A stretch of DNA of 64,000 nt from Coriaria nepalensis. Its lineage: Eukaryota; Streptophyta; Magnoliopsida; Cucurbitales; Coriariaceae. Position numbers and translations under genes: made by a program. Below, piece after piece: positions 28,784 through 39,254 of this stretch. Under the pieces are notes generated by a model. It had not been told where the DNA came from, made no database searches, and saw nothing but the letters and a program-made list of their open reading frames with translations. Location of the stretch: NCBI GenBank assembly GCA_027186245.1, contig CP114483.1, positions 14,776,220 to 14,840,219 on the forward strand, written 5' to 3'. The first letter of the stretch is position 1, and each line of letters opens with the position of its first letter.

Positions 28784-31123
28784 TTTAAATGCGAAAATAG
28801 AACTAGTTCGAAGTGCTTTCCAACAAATTAATGATCTAAAAAGACTGAATGATATGCTCTTAAGGCTAAAATAATGCATTGTTGTATTCAATAGATTAAT
28901 TGCAGGTTATGTAAGAAAATCATGTTTGAAGGGCAAAAATATAATTCGTTCGAATTCATATATAATGATTTAATGACTAGAAGAGCCTCAATGACATGAT
29001 TTTAACGCTAAGTAAATGTATAATTGCCTTCAATAGATCAACTGCAAGTTATGCACGAAAGTCATGTTTGAAAGGTGAATTTCGTCTGAAGTGATTTAGA
29101 ATGATTTAATGAGTAAAAGAGATGCAATAATATAACTTTAACACTAAAAAAATGCATAGTTGCCTTCAGTAGATCAATTGCAAGTTATGCATTAAAGTCG
29201 TGTTTTAAATGCGAAAATAGAATTAGTTCGAAGTGCTTTCAAACAAATTAATGATCTGAAAAGAGTGAATGATGTGCTCTTTAAGGCTAAAATAATGCAT
29301 TGTTGTATTCAATAGATTAATTGCAGGTTATGTAAGAAAATCATGCTTGAAGGGCAAAAATATAATTGGTTCGAATTCATATATAATGATTTAATGACTA
29401 GAAGAGCCTGAATGACATGATTTTAACGCTAAGTAAATGTATAGTTGCCTTCAATAGATCAACTGCAAGTTATGCACGAAAGTCATGTTTGAAAGGTGAA
29501 TTTCGTCTGAAGTGATTTAGAATGATTTAATGAGTAAAAGAGATGCAATAATATGACTTTAACACTAAAAAAATGCATAGTTGCCTTCAGTAGATCAATT
29601 GCAAGTTATGCATGAAAGTCGTGTTTTAAATGCGAAAATAGAATTAGTTCGAAGTGCTTTCAAACAAATTAATAATCTAAAAAGACTGAATGATATGCTC
29701 TTAAGGCTAAAATAATGCATTGTTGTATTCAATAGATTAATTGCAGGTTATGTAAGAAAATCATGCTTGAAGGGCAAAAATATAATTCGTTCGAATTCAT
29801 ATATAATGATTTAATGACAAGAAGAGCCTGAATGACATGATTTTAACGCTAAGTAAATGTATTGTTGCCTTCAATAGATCAACTGCAAGTTATGCACGAA
29901 AGTCATGTTTGAAAGGTGAATTTCGTCTGAAGTGATTTAGAATGATTTAATGAGTAAAAGAGATGCAATAATATGACTTTAACACTAAAAAAATGCATAG
30001 TTGCCTTCAGTAGATCAATTGCAAGTTATGCATGAAAGTCGTGTTTTAAATGCGAAAATAGAATTAGTTCGAAGTGCTTTCAAACAAATTAATGATCTGA
30101 AAAGACTGAATGATGTGCTCTATAAGGCTAAAATAATGCATTGTTGTATTCAATAGATTAATTGCAGGTTATGTAAGAAAATCATGTTTTAAGGGAAAAA
30201 ATATAATTCATCCGAATTCATATATAATGATTTAATGACTAGAAGAGCCCGAATGACATGATTTTAACGCTAAGTAAATGTATAGTTGCCTTCAATAGAT
30301 CAACTGCAAGTTATGCACGAAAGTCATGTTTAAAAGGTGAATTTCGTCTGAAGTGATTTAGAATGATTTAATGAGTAAAAGAGATGCAATAATATGACTT
30401 TAACACTAAAAAAATGCATAGTTGCCTTCAGTAGATCAATTGCAAGATATGCATGAAAGTCGTGTTTTAAATGCGAAAATAGAACTAGTTCGAAGTGCTT
30501 TCCAACAAATTAATGATCTAAAAAGACTGAATGATATGCTCTTTAGGCTAAAATAATGCATTGTTGTATTCAATAGATTAATTGCAGGTTATGTAAGAAA
30601 ATCATGTTTGAAAGGCAAAAATATAATTCGTTCGAATTCATATATAATGATTTAATGACTAGAAGAGCCTCAATGACATGATTTTAACGCTAAGTAAATG
30701 TATAGTTTCCTTCAATAGATCAACTGCAAGTTATGCACGAAAGTCATGTTTAAAAGGTGAATTTCGTCTGAAGTGATTTAGAATGATTTAATGAGTAAAA
30801 GAGATGCAATAATATGACTTTAACACTAAAAAAATGCATAGTTGCCTTCAGTAGATCAATTGCAAGTTATGCATGAAAGTCGTGTTTTAAATGCGAAAAT
30901 AGAATTAGTTCGAAGTGCTTTCAAACAAATTAGTGATCTGAAAAGACTGAATGATGTCCTCTTTAAGGCTAAAATAATGCATTGTTGTATTCAATAGATT
31001 AATTGCAGGTTATGTAAGAAAATCATGCTTGAAGGGCAAAAATATAATTGGTTCGAATTCATATATAATGATTTAATGACTAGAAGAGCCTGAATGACAT
31101 GATTATAACGCTAAGTAAATGTA
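28784..31123 (+). repeat. Mosaic units with a tetramer-family fragment
   Basis: Units start at 29021, 29442, 29862, 30283 and 30703. 28601 and 29442 have ctcttaagg. 29021 has gcattaaag and aagagtgaat, which I see nowhere else. From subunit C of 29862 (tttaaggg, attcatccg) through 30283 (aagatatgc, tttccaac, ctctttaggc) and 30703 (tagtttcc, attagtg, gattataacg) the order is the domain III tetramer without its actacaag allele. This is a displaced piece of that family, about 14 kb from the main block. Confidence 0.75.
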
Positions 31124-33645
31124 TAGTTGCCTTCAATAGATCAACTGCAAGTTATGCACGAAAGTCATGTTTGAAAGGTGAATTTCGTCTGAAGTGATTT
31201 AGAATGATTTAATGAGTAAAAGAGATGCAATAATATGACTTTAACACTAAAAAAATGCATAGTTGCCTTCAGTAGATCAATTGCAAGTTATGCATGAAAG
31301 TCGTGTTTTAAATGCGAAAATAGAATTAGTTCGAAGTGCTTTCAAACAAATTAATGATCTAAAAAGACTGAATGATATGCTCTTAAGGCTAAAATAATGC
31401 ATTGTTGTATTCAATAGATTAATTGCAGGTTATGTAAGAAAATCATGTTTGAAAGGCAAAAATATAATTCGTTCGAATTCATATATAATGATTTAATGAC
31501 TAGAAGAGCCTCAATGACATGATTTTAACGCTAAGTAAATGTATAGTTGCCTTCAATTGATCAACTGCAAGTTATGCACGAAAGTCATGTTTAAAAGGTG
31601 AATTTCGTCTGAAGTGATTTAGAATGATTTAATGAGTAAAAGAGATGCAATAATATGACTTTAAGACTAAAAAAATGCATAGTTGCCTTCAGTAGATCAA
31701 TTGCAAGTTATGCATGAAAGTCGTGTTTGAAATGCGAAAATAGAATTAGTTCGAAGTGCTTTCAAACAAATTAATGATCTGAAAAGACTGAATGATGTGC
31801 TCTTTAAGGCTAAAATAATGCATTGTTGTATTCAATAGATTAATTGCAGGTTATGTAAGAAAATCATGTTTGAAGGGCAAAAATATAATTCATCCGAATT
31901 CATATATAATGATTTAATGACTAGAAGAGCCCGAATGACATGATTTTAACGCTAAGTAAATGTATAGTTGCCTTCAATAGATCAACTGCAAGTTATGCAC
32001 GAAAGTCATGTTTAAAAGGTGAATTTCGTCTGAAGTGATTTAGAATGATTTAATGAGTAAAAGAGACGCAATAATATGACTTTAACACTAAAAAAATGCA
32101 TAGTTGCGTTCAGTAGATCAATTGCAAGTACTGCATGAAAGTCGTGTTTTAAATGCGAAAATAGAACTAGTTTGAAGTGCTTTCAAACAAATTAATGATC
32201 TAAAAAGACTGAATGATATGCTCTTAAGGCTGAAATAATGCAATTTTGTATTCAATAGATTAATTGTAGGTTATGTAAGAAAATCATGCTTGAAGGGCAA
32301 AAATATAATTGGTTCGAATTCATATATAATGATTTAATGACTAGAAGAGCCGCAATGACATGATTATAACGCTAAGTAAATGTATAGTTGCCTTCAATAG
32401 ATCAACTGCAAGTTATGCACGAAAGTCATGTTTGAAAGGTGAATTTCGTCTGAAGTGATTTAGAATGATTTAATGAGTAAAAGAGATGCAATAATATGAC
32501 TTTAACACTAAAAAAATGCATAGTTGCCTTCAGTAGATCAATTGCAAGTTATGCATGAAAGTCGTGTTTTAAATGCGAAAATAGAATTAGTTCGAAGTGC
32601 TTTCAAACAAATTAATGATCTAAAAAGACTGAATGATATGCTCTTAAGGCTAAAATAATGCATTGTTGTATTCAATAGATTAATTGCAGGTTATGTAAGA
32701 AAATCATGTTTGAAAGGCAAAAATATAATTCGTTCGAATTCATATATAATGATTTAATGACTAGAAGAGCCTCAATGACATGATTTTAACGCTAAGTAAA
32801 TGTATAGTTGCCTTCAATTGATCAACTGCAAGTTATGCACGAAAGTCATGTTTAAAAGGTGAATTTCGTCTGAAGTGATTTAGAATGATTTAATGAGTAA
32901 AAGAGATGCAATAATATGACTTTAAGACTAAAAAAATGCATAGTTGCCTTCAGTAGATCAATTGCAAGTTATGCATGAAAGTCGTGTTTTAAATGCGAAA
33001 ATAGAATTAGTTCTAAGTGCTTTCAAACAAATTAATGATCTGAAAAGACTGAATGATGTGCTCTTTAAGGCTAAAATAATGCATTGTTGTATTCAATAGA
33101 TTAATTGCAGGTTATGTAAGAAAATCATGTTTGAAGGGCAAAAATATAATTCATCCGAATTCATATATAATGATTTAATGACTAGAAGAGCCCGAATGAC
33201 ATGATTTTAACGCTAAGTAAATGTATAGTTGCCTTCAATAGATCAACTGCAAGTTATGCACGAAAGTCATGTTTAAAAGGTGAATTTCGTCTGAAGTGAT
33301 TTAGAATGATTTAATGAGTAAAAGAGATGCAATAATATGACTTTAACACTAAAAAAATGCATAGTTGCGTTCAGTAGATCAATTGCAAGTACTGCATGAA
33401 AGTCGTGTTTTAAATGCGAAAATAGAACTAGTTTGAAGTGCTTTCAAACAAATTAATGATCTAAAAAGACTGAATGATATGCTCTTAAGGCTGAAATAAT
33501 GCAATTTTGTATTCAATAGATTAATTGTAGGTTATGTAAGAAAATCATGCTTGAAGGGCAAAAATATAATTGGTTCGAATTCATATATAATGATTTAATG
33601 ACTAGAAGAGCCTCAATGACATGATTATAACGCTAAGTAAATGTA
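31124..33645 (+). repeat. 1261-bp trimer T, second and third copies
   Basis: Units are 31124, 31544, 31965 and then 32385, 32805, 33226. Each trio has the order seen at 18922: ctcttaagg unit, aagactaaa unit, gttgcgttcag/gcaattttg unit. The aagactaaa units differ: 31544 has gtttgaaatg, while 32805 has gttctaag as at 19342. The third copy and what follows it align with 18922-21446 at a constant offset of 13463 bp. A ~2.5 kb segment was therefore copied, not just one trimer. Confidence 0.8.
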
Positions 33646-34487
33646 TAGTTGCCTTCAATAGATCAACTGCAAGTTATGCACGAAAGTCATGTTTGAAAGG
33701 TGAATTTCGTCTGAAGTGATTTAGAATGATTTAATGAGTAAAAGAGATGCAATAATATGACTTTAACACTAAAAAAATGCATAGTTGCCTTCAGTAGATC
33801 AATTGCAAGTTATGCATGAAAGTCGTGTTTTAAATGCGAAAATAGAACTAGTTTGAAGTGCTTTCAAACAAATTAATGATCTGAAAAGACTGAATGATAT
33901 GCTCTTTAAGGCTAAAATAATGCATTGTTGTAGTCAATAGATTAATTGCAGGTTATGTAAGAAAATCATGCTTGAAGGGCAAAAATATAATTCGTTCGAA
34001 TTCATATATAATGATTTAATGACTAGAAGAGCCTGAATGACATGATTATAACGCTAAGTAAATGTATTTTTGCCTTCAATAGATCAACTGCAAGTTATGC
34101 ACGAAAGTCATGTCTGAAAGGTGAATTTCGTCTGAAGTGATTTAGAATGATTTAATGAGTAAAAGAGATGCAATAATATGACTTTAACACTAAAAAAATG
34201 CATAGTTGCCTTCAGTAGATCAATTGCAAGTTATGCATGAAAGTCGTGTTTTAAATGCGAAAATAGAATTAGTTCGAAGTGCTTTCAAACAAATTAATGA
34301 TCTGAAAAGACTGAATGATGTGCTCTTTAAGGCTAAAATAATGCATTGTTGTATTCAATAGATTAATTGCAGGTTATGTAAGAAAATCATGTTTGAAAGG
34401 CAAAAATATAATTCGTTCGAATTCATATATAATGATTTAATGACTAGAAGAGCCTCAATGACATGATTATAACACTAAGTAAATGTA

Positions 34488-34623
34488 TAGTTGCCTTCAA
34501 TAGATCAACTGCAAGTTATGCACGAAAGTCATGTTTAAAAGGTGAATTTCGTCTGAAGTGATTTAGAATGATTTAATGAGTAAAAGAGATGCAATAATAT
34601 GACTTTAACACTAAAAAAATGCA
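34488..34623 (+). repeat. Subunit A, 136 bp (representative copy)
   Basis: This is the first third of the 421-bp unit. It opens with tagttgccttcaatagatc and carries gcacgaaagtcatg, gaatttcgtctgaag, tgatttaatgagtaaaagag and a seven-A run before atgca. Its 5' 50 bp aligns with B and C. Its 3' half aligns best with C (atgatttaatga, then a gattttaacgcta-like end). Main variable sites are tagttgcc/tagtttcc/tattgttgcc at the start, caatagatc/caattgatc, tttaaaagg/tttgaaagg, gaatttcg/gactttcg and gagtaaaag/gagtaaatg. These variants co-segregate with HOR class. Purines are 79 of 136 bases on this strand (54 A, 25 G). Confidence 0.93.
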
Positions 34624-34766
34624 TAGTTGCCTTCAGTAGATCAATTGCAAGTTATGCATGAAAGTCGTGTTTTAAATGCGAAAATAGAATTAGTTCGAAG
34701 TGCTTTCAAACAAATTAGTGATCTAAAAAGACTGAATGATGTCCTCTTTAAGGCTAAAATAATGCA
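34624..34766 (+). repeat. Subunit B, 143 bp (representative copy)
   Basis: This is the middle third of the unit. It opens with tagttgccttcagtagatc and carries gcatgaaagtcgtg, aaatgcgaaaatagaa, ttcgaagtgctttcaaac and ctctttaaggctaaaata before atgca. It is homologous to A over the first 50 bp and at the very 3' end (ctaaaa...atgca). Variable sites are gttttaaatg/gtttgaaatg, gaattag/gaactag, attaatg/attagtg/atccgtg, ctgaaaag/ctaaaaag, gatgtgctc/gatgtcctc/gatatgctc and an indel site at ctctttaagg. I count 46 G+C in a 143-base consensus-like B, about 32%. Confidence 0.93.
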
Positions 34767-34908
34767 TTGTTGTATTCAATAGATTAATTGCAGGTTATGT
34801 AAGAAAATCATGCTTGAAGGGCAAAAATATAATTGGTTCGAATTCATATATAATGATTTAATGACTAGAAGAGCCTGAATGACATGATTATAACGCTAAG
34901 TAAATGTG
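34767..34908 (+). repeat. Subunit C, 142 bp (representative copy)
   Basis: This is the last third of the unit. It opens with ttgttgtattcaatagatt and carries gttatgtaagaaaatcatg, gaagggcaaaaatata, gaattcatatataatga and gactagaagagcc, and ends attttaacgctaagtaaatg. It contains the EcoRI site. The most variable stretch is just before that site: attcgttcg, attggttcg, attcattcg, attcatccg, attggtccg. Linked variables are tttgaaggg/tttgaaagg/cttgaaggg/tttaaggg, gcctcaatg/gcctgaatg/gcccgaatg and catgatttt/catcatttt/catgattat. This copy has the attggttcg allele. Confidence 0.93.
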
Positions 34909-36931
34909 TAGTTGCCTTCAATAGATCAACTGCAAGTTATGCACGAAAGTCATGTTTGAAAGGTGAATTTCGTCTGAAGTGATTTAGAATGATTTAATGA
35001 GTAAAAGAGATGCAATAATATGACTTTAACACTAAAAAAATGCATAGTTGCCTTCAGTAGATCAATTGCAAGTTATGCATGAAAGTCGTGTTTTAAATGC
35101 GAAAATAGAACTAGTTTGAAGTGCTTTCAAACAAATTAATGATCTGAAAAGACTGAATGATATGCTCTTTAAGGCTAAAATAATGCATTGTTGTAGTCAA
35201 TAGATTAATTGCAGGTTATGTAAGAAAATCATGCTTGAAGGGCAAAAATATAATTCGTTCGAATTCATATATAATGATTTAATGACTAGAAGAGCCTGAA
35301 TGACATGATTATAACGCTAAGTAAATGTATTTTTGCCTTCAATAGATCAACTGCAAGTTATGCACGAAAGTCATGTCTGAAAGGTGAATTTCGTCTGAAG
35401 TGATTTAGAATGATTTAATGAGTAAAAGAGATGCAATAATATGACTTTAACACTAAAAAAATGCATAGTTGCCTTCAGTAGATCAATTGCAAGTTATGCA
35501 TGAAAGTCGTGTTTTAAATGCGAAAATAGAATTAGTTCGAAGTGCTTTCAAACAAATTAATGATCTGAAAAGACTGAATGATGTGCTCTTTAAGGCTAAA
35601 ATAATGCATTGTTGTATTCAATAGATTAATTGCAGGTTATGTAAGAAAATCATGCTTGAAGGGCAAAAATATAATTCGTTCGAATTCATATATAATGATT
35701 TAATGACAAGAAGAGCCTGAATGACATGATTTTAACGCTAAGTAAATGTATTGTTGCCTTCAATAGATCAACTGCAAGTTATGCACGAAAGTCATGTTTG
35801 AAAGGTGAATTTCGTCTGAAGTGATTTAGAATGATTTAATGAGTAAAAGAGATGCAATAATATGACTTTAACACTAAAAAAATGCATAGTTGCCTTCAGT
35901 AGATCAATTGCAAGTTATGCATGAAAGTCGTGTTTTAAATGCGAAAATAGAATTAGTTCGAAGTGCTTTCAAACAAATTAATGATCTGAAAAGACTGAAT
36001 GATGTGCTCTTTAAGGCTAAAATAATGCATTGTTGTATTCAATAGATTAATTGCAGGTTATGTAAGAAAATCATGTTTGAAGGGAAAAAATGTAATTGGT
36101 CCGAATTCATATATAATGATTTAATGACTAGAAGAGCCCGAATGACATCATTTTAACGCTAAGTAAATGTATAGTTGCCTTCAATAGATCAACTGCAAGT
36201 TATGCACGAAAGTCATGTTTGAAAGGTGAATTTCGTCTGAAGTGATTTAGAATGATTTAATGAGTAAAAGAGATGCAATAATATAACTTTAACACTAAAA
36301 AAATGCATAGTTGCCTTCAGTAGATCAATTGCAAGTTATGCATGAAAGTCGTGTTTGGAATGCGAAAATAGAACTAGTTTGAAGTGCTTTCAAACAAATT
36401 AATGGTCTAAAAAGACTGAATGATATGCCCTTTAAGGCTAAAATAATGCATTGTTGTATTCAATAGATTAATTGCAGGTTATGTAAGAAAATCATGTTTG
36501 AAGGGCAAAAATATAATTCGTTCGAATTCATATATAATGATTTAATGACAAGAAGAGCCTGAATGACATGATTTTAACGCTAAGTAAATGTATAGTTGCC
36601 TTCAATAGATCAACTGCAAGTTATGCACGAAAGTCATGTTTAAAAGGTGAATTTCGTCTGAAGTGATTTAAAGTGATTTAATGAGTAAAAGAGATGCAAT
36701 AATATGACTTTAACACTAAAAAAATGCATAGTTGCCTTCAGTAGATCAATTGCAAGTTATGCATGAAAGTCGTGTTTGAAATGCGAAAATAGAATTAGTT
36801 CGAAGTGCTTTCAAACAAATTAATGGTCTGAAAGGACTGAATGATATGCTCTTTAAGGCTAAAATAATGCATTGTTGTATTCTATAGATTAATTGCAGGT
36901 TATGTAAGAAAATCATGTTTGAAGGGCAAAA

Positions 36932-36954
36932 ATATAATTCGTTCGAATTCATAT
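36932..36954. other. Hairpin-capable dyad in subunit C (representative)
   Basis: The left arm atataattcg and right arm cgaatt-c-atat pair through six base pairs, one bulged C and four more pairs, around a two-base TT loop. The same dyad occurs once per unit wherever C carries attcgttcg. The attggttcg, attcatccg and attggtccg alleles break one or more of the inner pairs, and attcattcg breaks one. The EcoRI site overlaps the right arm. Whether it is extruded or bound by a protein is unknown; in tandem satellites such dyads can be protein sites or recombination spots, which is inference here. Confidence 0.6.
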
Positions 36955-38276
36955 ATAATGATTTAATGACTAGAAGAGCCTCAATGACATGATTTTAACG
37001 CTAAGTAAATGTATAGTTGCCTTCAATTGATCAACTGCAAGTTATGCACGAAAGTCATGTTTAAAAGGTGAATTTCGTCTGAAGTGATTTAGAATGATTT
37101 AATGAGTAAATGAGATACAATAATATGACTTTAACACTAAAAAAATGCATAGTTGCCTTCAGTAGATCAATTGCAAGTTATGCATGAAAGTCGTGTTTTA
37201 AATGCGAAAATAGAACTAGTTCGAAGTGCTTTCAAACAAATTAATGATCTGAAAAGACTGAATGATGTGCTCTTTAAGGCTAAAATAATGCATTGTTGTA
37301 TTCAATAGATTAATTGCAGGTTATGTAAGAAAATAATGTTTGAAGGGCAAAAATATAATTCATTCGAATTCATATATAATGATTTAATGACTAGAAGAGC
37401 CTCAATGACATGATTTTAACGCTAAGTAAATGTATAGTTGCCTTCAATAGATCAACTGCAAGTTATGCACGAAAGTCATGTTTAAAAGGTGAATTTCGTC
37501 TGAAGTGATTTAAAGTGATTTAATGAGTAAAAGAGATGCAATAATATAACTTTAACACTAAAAAAATGCATAGTTGCCTTCAGTAGATCAATTGCAAGTT
37601 ATGCATGAAAGTCGTGTTTGAAATGCGAAAATAGAATTAGTTCGAAGTGCTTTCAAACAAATTAATGGTCTGAAAGGACTGAATGATATGCTCTTTAAGG
37701 CTAAAATAATGCATTGTTGTATTCTATAGATTAATTGCAGGTTATGTAAGAAAATCATGTTTGAAGGGCAAAAATATAATTCGTTCGAATTCATATATAA
37801 TGATTTAATGACTAGAAGAGCCTCAATGACATGATTTTAACGCTAAGTAAATGTATAGTTGCCTTCAATTGATCAACTGCAAGTTATGCACGAAAGTCAT
37901 GTTTAAAAGGTGAATTTCGTCTGAAGTGATTTAGAATGATTTAATGAGTAAATGAGATACAATAATATGACTTTAACACTAAAAAAATGCATAGTTGCCT
38001 TCAGTAGATCAATTGCAAGTTATGCATGAAAGTCGTGTTTTAAATGCGAAAATAGAACTAGTTCGAAGTGCTTTCAAACAAATTAATGATCTGAAAAGAC
38101 TGAATGATGTGCTCTTTAAGGCTAAAATAATGCATTGTTGTATTCAATAGATTAATTGCAGGTTATGTAAGAAAATCATGTTTGAAGGGCAAAAATATAA
38201 TTCATTCGAATTCATATATAATGATTTAATGACTAGAAGAGCCTCAATGACATGATTTTAACGCTAAGTAAATGTA

Positions 38277-39254
38277 TAGTTGCCTTCAATAGATCAACTG
38301 CAAGTTATGCACGAAAGTCATGTTTAAAAGGTGAATTTCGTCTGAAGTGATTTAAAGTGATTTAATGAGTAAAAGAGATGCAATAATATGACTTTAACAC
38401 TAAAAAAATGCATAGTTGCCTTCAGTAGATCAATTGCAAGTTATGCATGAAAGTCGTGTTTGAAATGCGAAAATAGAATTAGTTCGAAGTGCTTTCAAAC
38501 AAATTAATGATCTAAAAAGACTGAATGATATGCTCTTTAAGGCTAAAATAATGCATTGTTGTATTCAATAGATTAATTGCAGGTTATGTAAGAAAATCAT
38601 GTTTGAAGGGCAAAAATATAATTCGTTCGAATTCATATATAATGATTTAATGAATAGAAGAGCCTCAATGACATGATTTTAACGCTAAGTAAATGTATAG
38701 TTGCCTTCAATTGATCAACTGCAAGTTATGCACGAAAGTCATGTTTAAAAGGTGAATTTCGTCTGAAGTGATTTAGAATGATTTCATGAGTAAAAGAGAT
38801 GCAATAATATGACTTTAACACTAAAAAAATGCATAGTTGCCTTCAGTAGATCAATTGCAGGTAATGCATGAAAGTCGTGTTTTAAATGTGAAAATAGAAT
38901 TAGTTCGAAGTGCTTTCAAACAAATTAATGATCTAAAAAGACTGAATGATATGCTCTTTAAGGCTAAAATAATGCATTGTTGTATTCAATAGATTAATTG
39001 CAGGTTATGTAAGAAAATCATGCTTGAAGGGCAAAAATATAATTCGTTTGAATTCATATATAATGATTTAATGACTAGAAGAGCCCGAATGACATGATTT
39101 TAATGCTAAGTCAATGTATAGTTGCCTTTAATAGATCAACTGCAAGTTATGCACGAAAGTCATGTTTGAAAGGTGAATTTCGTCTGAAGTGATTTAGAAT
39201 GATTTAATGAGTAAAAGAGATGCAATAATATGACTTTAACACTAAAAAAATGCA
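38277..39254 (+). repeat. Block W, copy 1
   Basis: This is the first unit (38277) with gaatagaag in C, the second (38698) with atttcatgag in A, gcaggtaatgc and aaatgtgaaaa in B, attcgtttg, gcccgaatg and taatgctaagtcaatg in C, then subunit A of 39119 with cctttaatag. The combination of seven or more private alleles recurs as a block at 42908 and 46696, and partly at 45854. Confidence 0.82.

Larger units (their letters stand above)
33646..36592 (+). repeat. 1263-bp trimers, second one hybrid
   Basis: Units 33646, 34067 and 34488 are followed by 34909 and 35330, which repeat 33646 and 34067 at 1263 bp. Shared private alleles are tgtagtcaatag in 33646 and 34909, and tatttttgcc with catgtctgaaagg in 34067 and 35330. 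In subunit C of 35330 the sequence switches to the 21446-type family (gacaagaag). It continues with 35751 (attggtccg, catcatttt) and 36172 (aatataac), as at 21867-22708. 36172 has its own gtttggaatg and gatatgccc. Confidence 0.78.

Noticed and set aside
34624..34766. tRNA or small RNA gene with internal promoter boxes inside a subunit
   Set aside because: I see no A-box/B-box pair or cloverleaf. gttcgaagtgc in B resembles part of a B box but lacks the rest.
36746..36952. Minus-strand ORF of 68 codons, repeated at 37588, 39272, 40114, 41377, 42219, 44744, 45586, 48533 and 50637
   Set aside because: It is created where caatag becomes ctatag (or cgatag), removing a minus-strand TGA. Copies are identical because the HOR was amplified, not because of protein constraint. 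It overlaps the plus-strand frame of the same satellite.
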